Assembly (NCBI RefSeq): GCF_025061645.1 | Contig: NZ_JANYMP010000018.1 | Coordinates: 110,970-174,969, forward strand | Direction: 5' to 3' | Origin: Umezawaea endophytica | Lineage (GTDB): Bacteria; Actinomycetota; Actinomycetes; Mycobacteriales; Pseudonocardiaceae | DNA length: 64,000 nucleotides | Shown: positions 55,741 to 63,978 of the stretch, in pieces | Position numbering within the stretch: the first letter of the stretch is position 1 | Layout of the letters: each line of letters begins with the position of its first letter | The notes under the pieces: generated by a model | The model's database searches: none | Told to the model about the DNA's origin: nothing | What the model saw: only the letters and a program-made list of their open reading frames with translations | Translations under genes and position numbers: made by a program

Positions 55741-56193
55741 AAGGTCACCTCCTTGGTGGGCAGCCGACAGGATGAATGCGTTCAGTATCCGATCGAGTGC
55801 GCGGAGTTACTGTACGCGCAGGTGTGACCGGACGGTAGCCGCAATTAGGGGTGGACGCCGATCGCGATTCGTGACCATCCGCAGCGCGGGGTGAACGGAT
55901 TGGTCCGGTGGGGGGAGCCCGCGTCATTCGGTCGGACGTCCCGCCGGAATCGGACAACCATGAGTACTCCTGGCGGAACGAGGAGCGTCCGTTCGTCGCC
56001 ATCTCGCGGCATCCCGACCCCTGCCGGACGGTGTCCGTCCCGGTGTCACGATCGGGTGTCGGGAGCGCGGAGCACCCGTTCGGGGGGAGGCCGGTCCACC
56101 CGCGTCCTCGGGCGCCGGGGAGGGGCGCGGCCGACGAATCGTCAGCGGGCCTGGTCGCCGTCGGGTCGGACGCTCCACCTAAGCTCCGCACCC
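55741..56193. other. 453-base divergent gap with no clear gene
   Basis: It contains the ribosome-binding site of the minus-strand gene, possible -10 boxes for it (GATACT, 55789-55784) and TAAGCT for the FKBP gene. Open frames in between lack plausible starts and protein-like composition. Confidence 0.5.
56180..56185 (+). promoter_or_regulatory. -10 box for leaderless FKBP lipoprotein gene
   Basis: TAAGCT ends 8 bases before ATG 56194, and no ribosome-binding site intervenes, which suggests a leaderless message. Confidence 0.5.
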
Positions 56194-56784
56194 ATGCGTA
56201 CTGCCGGCCGTACGGCCCTGACCCTCGTCGCCCTGTTGTCCGCCGGACTGTCCGTCGCCGCCTGCACGCCCAGCGACCGGCCGTCCACCGCCACCGGCGG
56301 AGCCTCGACCCCCGCGGCGACGGCGCCGGAGACGGAGGCCCGCGCGACCTCCGTGGCGCCCGCCAGCGGCCCGCCCTGCACGCCGGACCAGTTCAAGGTC
56401 ACCGGCGCGCTCGGCTCCAAGCCCACGATCACCGTGCCGACGGGCTGCAAGCCGCAGGACGGCCTCGTGGTCGAGGACGTCGAGGTCGGAACCGGCCCGG
56501 AGGTCAAGCAGGGCTCGACGGCGACGGTGCACTACGTGCTCAACACCTTCAGCGACCAGAAGTTCCGCGAGTCGTCCTGGGACCGCAACCAGCCGTTCCC
56601 GGTCGAGAACGTCGGCCAGGCCTCGGTCATCCAGGGCTGGAACGAGGGCCTCGTGGGCCTGAAGGAGGGCGGTCGCCGCCTGCTCGTCGTGCCGTCGGAC
56701 AAGGGCTACCCCGGCGGCCAGGGCGACATCCTGGCGGGCGAGACGCTGATCTTCGTCATCGACGCCGTCAAGGTCGAGGGCTGA
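56194..56784 (+). CDS. FKBP-type peptidyl-prolyl isomerase lipoprotein
   Basis: The 196-aa protein has a lipoprotein signal peptide (lipobox SVAAC near residue 24), a Thr/Ala/Pro-rich linker, and an FKBP domain (about 85-196) with TATVHYVLNTFSD, ASVIQGWNEGLVGLKEGGRR and a C-terminal ETLIFVIDAVKVE. It is a secreted foldase anchored to the outer face of the membrane. It ends at a hairpin terminator shared with the convergent quinone oxidoreductase. Confidence 0.92.
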   Translation: MRTAGRTALTLVALLSAGLSVAACTPSDRPSTATGGASTPAATAPETEARATSVAPASGPPCTPDQFKVTGALGSKPTITVPTGCKPQDGLVVEDVEVGTGPEVKQGSTATVHYVLNTFSDQKFRESSWDRNQPFPVENVGQASVIQGWNEGLVGLKEGGRRLLVVPSDKGYPGGQGDILAGETLIFVIDAVKVEG

Positions 56785-56799
56785 GTCGGACCACCGGTC

Positions 56800-56833
56800 G
56801 CGGGGCCCGTCCGGAGTTCCGAACGGGCCCCGC
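56800..56833. terminator. Bidirectional hairpin terminator
   Basis: GCGGGGCCCGT (56800-56810) pairs perfectly with ACGGGCCCCGC (56823-56833); the 12-base loop can extend the stem further (CGGA and TCCG). Confidence 0.8.
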
Positions 56834-56845
56834 TCCGCGTTCGGG

Positions 56846-57817
56846 TCAGGGGATCAGCAGCAGCTTCGCCGTGGTCCGCCTGCCCTGGAGGTCCTCGTGG
56901 GCCTTGCGCGCCTCGGCCAACGGGTAGCGCCCGCCGATCGCGACCTTGAGCGACCCGTCCAGGATGGCCGCGAACAGCTCACCGGCCCGCCACTCCAGCT
57001 CCTCGCGGTCGGCGACGTAGTGCGCCAGCCGCGGCCGGGTGAGGAACACCGAGCCCGCCGCGTTGAGCCGCTGCGGGTCGACCGGCGGCACCGGGCCGCT
57101 GGACCCGCCGAACAGCACCAGGTAGCCGCGGGACTTGAGCACCGACAGGCTGCCGTCGAACGTGTCCTTGCCGACGCCGTCGTACACCGCGTTGACGCCC
57201 GCGCCGTCCGTGAGGCGCTTGACCTCCTCGACGAAGTCCACCTCCGTGTACCGGACGACCTCGTCCGCACCGGCCTCCCGCGCCAGCGCCTCCTTCTCGG
57301 CCGTCGACACGGTGCCGATCACGCGCGCGCCGCGCGACTTCGCCAACTGCACCAGCAGCAGCCCGACCCCGCCCGCGGCGGCGTGCACCAGCACGGTGTC
57401 GCCCGCGTGGATCGGGTACGCCGACGCTGCCAGGTAGTGCGCTGTCAGCCCCTGCAACAGGGTCGCGGCGGCGGTCTCCTCGTCCACGCCCTCCGGCACG
57501 TGCATCGCCTTGGCCGCCTCGACGACGGCTTCCTCGGCGTAGCTGCCCATCCCGTCGTGCCACGCCACCCGGTCGCCCACCGCGAACCCGGTCACGCCCT
57601 CGCCGACCGCGGTCACCGTGCCGGACCCCTCGCCACCCAGCCTGATCGGCAGGTCCATCGGGTAGAGCCCGGACCGGTGGTAGGTGTCGATGTAGTTGAC
57701 GCCCGCGGCGGCCACCGCCACGACCAGTTCGCCCACCCCCGGCTCGCGGGGCTCGACGTCGGTGTACTCCAGGACCTCCGGACCACCTGTCGAGCGCACC
57801 AGCACTGCCTTAGGCAT
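56846..57817 (-). CDS. NADPH:quinone oxidoreductase, zinc-independent MDR family
   Basis: The 323-aa MDR-superfamily protein has a GroES-like N-terminal domain (NYIDTYHRSGLYP) and a Rossmann domain with VLVHAAAGGVGLLLVQLAK. It lacks the zinc Cys/His ligands of alcohol dehydrogenases, as expected for quinone reductases (Qor). Its ATG overlaps the end of the DUF885 gene by 8 bases, so the two are co-transcribed. Confidence 0.9.
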   Translation of the reverse strand: MPKAVLVRSTGGPEVLEYTDVEPREPGVGELVVAVAAAGVNYIDTYHRSGLYPMDLPIRLGGEGSGTVTAVGEGVTGFAVGDRVAWHDGMGSYAEEAVVEAAKAMHVPEGVDEETAAATLLQGLTAHYLAASAYPIHAGDTVLVHAAAGGVGLLLVQLAKSRGARVIGTVSTAEKEALAREAGADEVVRYTEVDFVEEVKRLTDGAGVNAVYDGVGKDTFDGSLSVLKSRGYLVLFGGSSGPVPPVDPQRLNAAGSVFLTRPRLAHYVADREELEWRAGELFAAILDGSLKVAIGGRYPLAEARKAHEDLQGRRTTAKLLLIP

Positions 57818-59456
57818 TTACTTCCCCATTCTCGTGTTCGTCCGTCCCGCCGAGCGCCACGCGGCGCGCCAACCCCAGCGGCAGCGCCCCGGAGCCCGCG
57901 ATCGTGTCGTGGAACTCCCGCAGGGTGCCCCGCCCCGCCGCGAGGTAGTCGGCGCGGATGTTCTCGATCTCCAACGCGCCCGTGAGGTACGACGGGGCCT
58001 GCGTCGGCATCGCGCAGTACCGGCTCACCTCGCCCTTCGCCGTGCCCGGCGTGAGCGACGCCTTGGTGGTCATGAACTCCTCCGCCTCCTCCGGCGTCTT
58101 GTCGCCGCAGTGCAGCGCCGTGTCCACGATCATCCGCGCCGCGCGGAACAGCCGCGCTTCCAGGTGGGCCAGCTCGTGCGCGGGCTCGGTGAAGTAACCG
58201 TGCTCGCGCAGCAGGGATTCCGCGTACAGCGCCCAGCCCTCGCTGAAGTACGGCGTGCGCAGCACCTTGCGCACCGGCCGGTCCTGCGCGGCCAGCCACG
58301 ACAGGTGCCAGTGGTGGCCGGGGTAGGTCTCGTGCACCGCGATGGTCGGGAGCTGCGAGCGGGTGTTGGTGCGCAGCCGCTGGACGACCTGCTCGGGCGT
58401 GAAGTCGTCCGGCGGGTACGGCACGAAGAAGTGCCCGGTGCGCCCGCCGGTGAGCGGCGGGGGAGACAGGTACGAGGCGACGGCGGCGATCGGCCGCTGG
58501 AACTCCGGCGACGGGACGACCAGGCACTCCTCGCCCTCGGCGAACGTGACCAGCTCGTGCTCCGCGAGGAACGCCCGCGCCCGCCTGGTCTCCGCCTCGT
58601 ACTCGGCCCGCATGTCCTCCACCGTCGGCGGGTGGTCCTGCTGGAGCGCCAGCACCACGTCGTGCCAGTGGTGCGGCGCGGTCAGCTCGTTCATCTCGGC
58701 TTCGAGCGCGTCGTACGCGGCGATGCCCCGCGTGTGCAGTTCGGCGGCGTCGTAGCCGAGCAGCTCCTGCTCGACCAGGAGCGTCGAGTACAGCTCCTCG
58801 CCCATCCGCCAGTCGCCGTGCGCGCGTTCGGCGAAGCCGTCCAGGAACGCGGCCAGCTCGTCGAACGCGACCGCGGCGGGTTCCGCAGCGGCCGCCAGCC
58901 TCGCCCGCAGGTCGGGGTCGGCCACCTGCGCGGGCAGCGACCGGGTGAGGAACGACCGGCCGGACCGCGCCTGCCCGATCGCCCGGCGCACGATCAGCGG
59001 CGACGCCAGCTCCGGGTCCAGGTTCGCCCGGCACGCGGCGAACACCGACGGCACCTCCGCGAGCCGCGCCAGCACCGTGTCGACCAGTTCCGGCTCCGGG
59101 CGCGGCCGGTGCAGGAAGGCTGTGAACAGCGGGAACAGCACCGACGACAGGTACGTCGACGGGTCGCGCCGCCACGCGGGCCAGGACGCTTTCGCCCGCA
59201 GCCCCCGCAGCACCGACACGAGCAGGTCGCGGTCGACCGCCTCGTCCAGGCTCAACCCGTCGTCGGGCACCGCCTCGAAGCGGGCCAGCCACTCGCCGGC
59301 CTCCCGCTCGTGGGCGGTGAAGCCCGCGGCGCTGAAGTCGCCGAACGTCCGGTCGTGCGCCAGTGAGCCCAGGATCGCGGCCTGGCCGGGGAAGCGGTCG
59401 AAGTGCCAGGCGAGTACGCCGTCGACGAGACCGGGGAGTGCCGGGTGATCGTTCAC
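57810..59456 (-). CDS. DUF885 family protein (probable metallopeptidase)
   Basis: The 548-aa protein contains TIAVHETYPGHHWHLSWLA, whose HETYPGHH matches the HExxxGH-type metal motif of the DUF885 family, and YFSEGWALYAES downstream (the second Glu). The family is related to gluzincin peptidases. No signal peptide is visible, so it acts in the cytoplasm or at the membrane face. The GTG at 59456 starts the VNDHPALPGLVDG segment. It precedes the quinone oxidoreductase by an 8-base overlap. Confidence 0.85.
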   Translation of the reverse strand: MNDHPALPGLVDGVLAWHFDRFPGQAAILGSLAHDRTFGDFSAAGFTAHEREAGEWLARFEAVPDDGLSLDEAVDRDLLVSVLRGLRAKASWPAWRRDPSTYLSSVLFPLFTAFLHRPRPEPELVDTVLARLAEVPSVFAACRANLDPELASPLIVRRAIGQARSGRSFLTRSLPAQVADPDLRARLAAAAEPAAVAFDELAAFLDGFAERAHGDWRMGEELYSTLLVEQELLGYDAAELHTRGIAAYDALEAEMNELTAPHHWHDVVLALQQDHPPTVEDMRAEYEAETRRARAFLAEHELVTFAEGEECLVVPSPEFQRPIAAVASYLSPPPLTGGRTGHFFVPYPPDDFTPEQVVQRLRTNTRSQLPTIAVHETYPGHHWHLSWLAAQDRPVRKVLRTPYFSEGWALYAESLLREHGYFTEPAHELAHLEARLFRAARMIVDTALHCGDKTPEEAEEFMTTKASLTPGTAKGEVSRYCAMPTQAPSYLTGALEIENIRADYLAAGRGTLREFHDTIAGSGALPLGLARRVALGGTDEHENGEVNA

Positions 59457-59519
59457 ACGGCGAAAAGCTACCCGCACCGCCGTGGGGGCGGTCACCACCC
59501 GGAAGTTACCCGCGGGTTC

Positions 59520-59525
59520 TAAAGT
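59520..59525 (+). promoter_or_regulatory. -10 box for leaderless gene at 59532
   Basis: TAAAGT ends 6 bases before GTG 59532; no ribosome-binding site is seen. Confidence 0.55.
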
Positions 59526-59531
59526 GGACGT

Positions 59532-59846
59532 GTGGCTGACGACGAGCAGACGACGGAGAAGAAGACGACCGTCCCCCCGAAGGCGGTGAAGTCGGCGACC
59601 GCGTTCGTCGCCAAGCACGGCAAGGGCTCCCGCGCCGTGGTGGAACCCATCGGCCGAGCGGGCGCGCGGGTCGTGCTCGTCGGCGCGGACGACGGCGCGC
59701 TCGGCGACGTCGTGCTGGCCGACGTGGCCACCGCCGAAGCCCTGGTCGACCAGGTCCCCGACCTGCAACCGGCCGAGTGGGACCGCGAGACCACGGCCGC
59801 GCTCCGCATCGGCCCCGCCCACCGCCACAAGATGGCCGGGAAGTGA
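59532..59846 (+). CDS. Conserved small hypothetical protein (104 aa)
   Basis: The protein has a charged N terminus (ADDEQTTEKKTTVPPKAVK) and an alpha/beta body with RVVLVGADDGALGDVVLAD. It matches no enzyme family I recognise, but its composition and leaderless promoter support a real gene. It overlaps the following ATP-grasp gene by GTGA and is probably its partner. Confidence 0.65.
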   Translation: MADDEQTTEKKTTVPPKAVKSATAFVAKHGKGSRAVVEPIGRAGARVVLVGADDGALGDVVLADVATAEALVDQVPDLQPAEWDRETTAALRIGPAHRHKMAGK

Positions 59847-60706
59847 AGGCCTACCTGGTCTCCTGCGCGGAACTCCCCACCAGCGACGGCGACGACGACG
59901 CACTGGTGGACGCCCTGGCCGACGTCGGCGTCCACGCCGAATGGGCCCCGTGGGACTCGAGCGCGGACTTCGCGAGCGCGGACCTCGTCGTGCTCCGCTC
60001 ACCGTGGGACTACACCGACAGGCTGGACGAATTCCTGACCTGGTGCGCCACCGTCCCGAACCTGGCGAACCCGCTCCCGGTCATCCGCTGGAACACCGAC
60101 AAGTCGTACATGGTGGAGTTGGCGGACGCGGGCGTCCCGATCGTCCCGACCACCCTCCTGCACCCCGGCGACCGTCCACAGTGGCCTACCGGTGAATTCG
60201 TGGTGAAACCCGCGGTGGGCGCGGGCTCGAAGGGCGCCCTGCGAGTCGCGGCAGGCGACCACGCGGCAGCGGACGCCCACTGGGAATCCCTTGGCGTGAA
60301 AGCACTACTCCAGCCCTACCAGTCCGCAGTGGACAACCACGGCGAAACCGCGATGGTCTACTTCGGCGGCCAGTACTCCCACGCCTTCACCAAGAGCGCC
60401 ATGCTCACCGACGAGTCCCGCCTGGACCCCTCGGGCACCTTCATCGTCGAACGCCTGTCCCCAGCCACCCCAGACGCCCCACACCGCCGAGTAGCCGAGG
60501 ACACCTTGGACGCGGCCGCAACCCTGCTGGGCCTACACCGCGCCGACCTCCTCTACGCACGGGTAGACCTGGTAACCGGCTCCCACGGCGAACCACTACT
60601 GCTGGAACTCGAGTTGGCAGAACCCTCCCTGGGCTTCCGCCAAACCGACCACACCGCCCCAATGCGCTTCGCCTCAGCCATCCGCGCAGCACTGGCAACC
60701 CGCTAA
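59843..60706 (+). CDS. ATP-grasp domain protein (RimK-like)
   Basis: The 287-aa protein has an ATP-grasp fold: EFVVKPAVGAGSKGA (glycine-rich loop), ALLQPYQSAVDNHGETAMV, and the metal-binding C-terminal LLLELELAEPSLGF. Members ligate an acid to an amine with ATP; the substrate is unknown. It overlaps the small gene upstream. The last 81 sense codons include 22 that end in A and none in T, opposite to the T-ending bias in phoD and unlike neighbouring genes. Confidence 0.85.
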   Translation: MKAYLVSCAELPTSDGDDDALVDALADVGVHAEWAPWDSSADFASADLVVLRSPWDYTDRLDEFLTWCATVPNLANPLPVIRWNTDKSYMVELADAGVPIVPTTLLHPGDRPQWPTGEFVVKPAVGAGSKGALRVAAGDHAAADAHWESLGVKALLQPYQSAVDNHGETAMVYFGGQYSHAFTKSAMLTDESRLDPSGTFIVERLSPATPDAPHRRVAEDTLDAAATLLGLHRADLLYARVDLVTGSHGEPLLLELELAEPSLGFRQTDHTAPMRFASAIRAALATR

Positions 60707-60833
60707 CCGGCCCATAAAGCCTCCCCACCAACCCCCTCCCCACCCACCCTTCCCTACCACCCTCCCAAGCCGCGCCCACCCGCCTGGAAGGCGCCCACAC
60801 TCCCCCCGCCGCCCCGATCCCCAGCGCCCTCAG

Positions 60834-60888
60834 CTTCACGCTTGGTTTGTCAAGGCATCTTTCCCGCCTTGACAAACCAAGCGTGAAG
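60834..60888. repeat. Palindromic element, second copy of the 35-base core (inverted)
   Basis: The 23-bp perfect arms (60834-60856 and 60866-60888) flank loop ATCTTTCCC. The core 60844-60878 is the exact reverse complement of 43345-43379. The outer stem CTTCACGCTT pairs with AAGCGTGAAG and is unrelated to the outer stem at 43.3 kb. It lies 128 bases after the ATP-grasp stop in a C+A-rich gap (60707-61002) that holds no gene. Confidence 0.9.
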
Positions 60889-60959
60889 ATCGAGATACTT
60901 GAGCGAACGGGGCGACTCTCCCGCTCTTCGTCCTTCGCCCCACCCACCTGCACAAACCA

Positions 60960-60980
60960 TTAGTTTCTTGACGAAGTTAA
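60960..60980 (+). promoter_or_regulatory. Promoter and candidate operator of the ROK gene
   Basis: TTGACG (60968-60973) is a good -35 box; 17 bases later CACGAT (60991-60996) ends 6 bases before ATG 61003, so the message may be leaderless. An imperfect repeat TTAGTTTC / GAAGTTAA (6 of 8 matches) straddles the -35 box in an unusually A+T-rich patch and suits an autorepressor site. Confidence 0.45.
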
Positions 60981-61002
60981 TTTATTACCCCACGATCCCC
61001 TC

Positions 61003-62136
61003 ATGGCGGCAACGAGGCCCCAACGGGCCCCCATCACCAGCCCAGCGGCGGCGACGGTCTTCAGCACCGTCCTCACCCAGGGCCCGGTCTCACGCGTCGA
61101 GGTTGGCAGGCGCACCGGCCTGTCCTCGGCCGCCGTCACCAAGGCGGCACGCCCCTTCATCGAAGCCGGCTACCTGGAGGAACTGACCTCCGAGGAGCGC
61201 ACCGGCCCAGGCGCGGGCCGCCCCGCCAACCCCCTCGCCATCAAGGCCGACCGCGAGTTCTTCCTGGGCGTCAAGATCACCGACGACGACCTGATCGGCG
61301 TCGTCTGCGACCTCCGCGCCCAGGTCAGGGTCGCCCGCCACCACCCGCTGACCTCCACCGCCGTCCCGGACGTGGTCGCGGCCCTGACCAGCCTGGTCGC
61401 CGACCTGATCACCCCGTACCGCGACCGCGCCCACTGCCTGGGCGTCGCCGTCTCCGGCGACGTCGACCAGACGACCGGCGTGGTCCGCTACTCGCCCTTC
61501 CTCCGCTGGCACGACGTCCCCCTCGGCGACCTCCTCGCCGAGGCGACCGGCCTCGCGGTCCGCCTGGAGAACGACGTCAAAGCCCTCACCGTCGCCGAGC
61601 AGTGGTTCGGCGAGGGCGTGGGCGTCACCTCGTTCGCCCTCGTCACGGTCGGCACGGGCATCGGCTGCGGGCTCGTCATCGGCGGCAGGCTCGTCACCGG
61701 GGCCCACGGGGTCGCGGGGGAACTCGGGCACGTGCCGGTGGGCGACGACCAGCCGTGCCACTGCGGCGGCACGGGCTGCGTGGAAGCCATCGCGTCCACC
61801 AGTGCGATCGTGGCCCGCGCGGGGATGCCGATGGCCGAAGCCGTGGCCAGGGCGCGCTCCGGCGACCCGGCCGTCCGGGCGGTGTTCGCCGAGGCCGGGC
61901 ACGCCATCGGTCTGGCGCTCGCGGCGATGGCGAACCTCGTCGGGCCGGAGCGGATCGTCGTGTCCGGCGAAGGGGTCGCGGCCTACGACCTGTTCGAGGA
62001 GCACGTGCGGAAGGCGTTCACCGCGCAGGCGTTCGGCGCGGTCGCCGACTGCCTGCTGATCCTGCGGCCCCTGCCGTTCGAGGAGTGGGCGCGCGGCGCG
62101 GCCGCCGTGTCGATCCAGGCCCTGTTCCGCCACTGA
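61003..62136 (+). CDS. ROK-family transcriptional regulator
   Basis: The 377-aa protein has an N-terminal winged HTH (about 18-70; SRVEVGRRTGLSSAAVTKA) and a ROK sugar-kinase-like domain with LVTVGTGIGCGLVIGG and the zinc motif GHVPVGDDQPCHCGGTGCVE. ROK repressors bind a sugar and control neighbouring carbohydrate genes; here the next gene, 31 bases on, is a secreted GH27 glycosidase. Its own A+T-rich upstream patch is the probable operator. Confidence 0.9.
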   Translation: MAATRPQRAPITSPAAATVFSTVLTQGPVSRVEVGRRTGLSSAAVTKAARPFIEAGYLEELTSEERTGPGAGRPANPLAIKADREFFLGVKITDDDLIGVVCDLRAQVRVARHHPLTSTAVPDVVAALTSLVADLITPYRDRAHCLGVAVSGDVDQTTGVVRYSPFLRWHDVPLGDLLAEATGLAVRLENDVKALTVAEQWFGEGVGVTSFALVTVGTGIGCGLVIGGRLVTGAHGVAGELGHVPVGDDQPCHCGGTGCVEAIASTSAIVARAGMPMAEAVARARSGDPAVRAVFAEAGHAIGLALAAMANLVGPERIVVSGEGVAAYDLFEEHVRKAFTAQAFGAVADCLLILRPLPFEEWARGAAAVSIQALFRH

Positions 62137-62167
62137 CCTGCCACAACCCTGCGGTGAAGGGAAGTCC

Positions 62168-63967
62168 ATGTCCAGAACGCTCACCCTGCGGAGGGCGCTC
62201 GCCGTCCTGCCCGTGCTCGCGGCCACCCTGGTGGTGCCCCCGGTCGCGGCGGCACCGGCCCAGGAACTGGCCCAGGAACTGGCCCAGGAACCGGCCGCCG
62301 TCCAGGACGCGCCCCTCGCCGCGAAGCCCTACCTGGGCTGGAGTTCGTGGAGCATGCAGTCCAGCAAGTACCCCGGCCTGAACCCCAGGGGCATGGGTAG
62401 CTGGCTGAACGAGGCGAACATCCTCAAGCAGGCGGACGCGGTCGCCGCGAAGCTGAAGCCCAGCGGCTACACGTACGTCAACATGGACGCCGGCTGGTGG
62501 ATGAACTACGACTGGGTTCCGGACTTCGACTCGAACGGCCGCCCCAAGACGAACGCCGAGCGGTTCCCGCGCGGGATCAAGCACGTCGCCGACCACCTCC
62601 ACCGCAAGGGGTTGAAGTCGGGCATCTACCTGCCGGTCGGCCTGGAGAAGGTCAACTACGACAAGGGCGACTTCCCGGTCGCGGGCGCGCCGTCGTGCAG
62701 CACGCACGACATCGTCCACGACGACCTGCGCACCACGAACGGGTGGGACAGCTCGTACAAGCTCGACTTCGCCAAGCCCTGCGCGCAGAAGTACATCGAC
62801 TCGATCGCGACGATGTTCGCGAACTGGGGCGTCGACTTCTTCAAGCTGGACGGCGTCGGCCCCGGCTCCGGGAAGGCCGGGGTGAACTACGACAACCGCG
62901 ACGAGGTGGCCGCGTACCGGAAGGCGCTCGACGCCACCGGCCGGAAGATCCACTTCGAGGTGTCGTGGTCGCTCGACATCGCCGCCATCGACACGTGGAA
63001 GGCGCACACCAACGGCTGGCGGATCGACACGGACGTCGAGTGCTACTGCGACACGCTGGTGACGTGGGAGAACTCGGTCGACAACCGGTGGGCCGACCTG
63101 CCGCAGTGGGTCCAGCACGCCGGGCCCGGCGGGTGGAACGACCTGGACTCCCTCGACGTCGGCAACGGCGAGATGGACGGGATCAACCCGGACGAGCGGC
63201 AGAGCTACATGACGCTCTGGTCGATCGCCGCCGCCCCGCTGTACACCGGCGACGACGTGACCAAGCTCGACGCGCTCGGCGAGAAGCTGCTGACCAACCC
63301 CGAGGTGCTGGCGGTCAACCAGCAGGGGCGGCCCGCCAAGCCCGTGCGCGAGGGCGGCGACCAGCAGACGTGGTGGGCGCGGAACACCGACGGGTCGTAC
63401 ACCGTGGCGCTGTTCAACCTGGCGTCCACGCCCAAACCGGTGCAGGGGCGGTGGAGCGACCTCGGGATGACCGGGGCCGGGAAGGTGCGGGACCTGTGGG
63501 CCCGCAAGGACCTCGGGACGTTCGCCGGCGGGTACGGGGCGCTGCTGCCCCCGCACGGGTCGCGGCTGTTCAAGGTGACGCCCGGCGTGCTCGTCGGCGG
63601 GCTGGAGGCCGAGGCGGGCAAGCTCGCAGGCCGGGCCGCCGTGAAGGACTGCGCGGGGTGCTCGGGCGGGAAGAAGGTCGGTGACCTGTACCAGAACGGG
63701 TCGGTGGAGTTCCGGTCCGTGCGGGTGGCGAAGGCCGGGCTGTACCGGCTGTCCACGTCCTACACCTCGGGTGACCCGCGGTGGTTCGGGGTGGCCGTGA
63801 ACGACGCGCCCGCCGTGTGGAGCGAGTTCCCGGCCACGGCGGACTGGGGGACGGTCGCCGCGCACGAACTCGTGGTGACCCTCAAGCAGGGGAGCAACAC
63901 GATCCTGTTCGACAGCGGCGGCGGGTACTCGCCGGACCTCGACAAGATCGACGTGAGCCCGCTGTAG
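62168..63967 (+). CDS. Secreted GH27 alpha-galactosidase-type glycosidase with C-terminal CBM
   Basis: The 599-aa protein has a signal peptide (about 1-28), then a short repeat (AQEL twice and AQEP, from a 12-base DNA repeat). The GH27 barrel (about 50-345) has KPYLGWSSWSMQ, NMDAGWW, nucleophile D228 in FFKLDGVG and acid/base D287 in WRIDTD. A beta-sandwich follows, then a CBM35-like C terminus (about 480-599) with GDLYQNGSVEFRSV. It probably releases terminal galactose or arabinose from plant polymers outside the cell. GAAGGGAAG precedes the ATG. Control by the upstream ROK regulator is inferred. Confidence 0.92.
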   Translation: MSRTLTLRRALAVLPVLAATLVVPPVAAAPAQELAQELAQEPAAVQDAPLAAKPYLGWSSWSMQSSKYPGLNPRGMGSWLNEANILKQADAVAAKLKPSGYTYVNMDAGWWMNYDWVPDFDSNGRPKTNAERFPRGIKHVADHLHRKGLKSGIYLPVGLEKVNYDKGDFPVAGAPSCSTHDIVHDDLRTTNGWDSSYKLDFAKPCAQKYIDSIATMFANWGVDFFKLDGVGPGSGKAGVNYDNRDEVAAYRKALDATGRKIHFEVSWSLDIAAIDTWKAHTNGWRIDTDVECYCDTLVTWENSVDNRWADLPQWVQHAGPGGWNDLDSLDVGNGEMDGINPDERQSYMTLWSIAAAPLYTGDDVTKLDALGEKLLTNPEVLAVNQQGRPAKPVREGGDQQTWWARNTDGSYTVALFNLASTPKPVQGRWSDLGMTGAGKVRDLWARKDLGTFAGGYGALLPPHGSRLFKVTPGVLVGGLEAEAGKLAGRAAVKDCAGCSGGKKVGDLYQNGSVEFRSVRVAKAGLYRLSTSYTSGDPRWFGVAVNDAPAVWSEFPATADWGTVAAHELVVTLKQGSNTILFDSGGGYSPDLDKIDVSPL

Positions 63968-63978
63968 GGCTCGGGCGG

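Noticed and set aside
55924..56178. Short minus-strand frame before the FKBP gene
   Set aside because: Arg/Pro/Ser-rich, no ribosome-binding site, no protein-like pattern.
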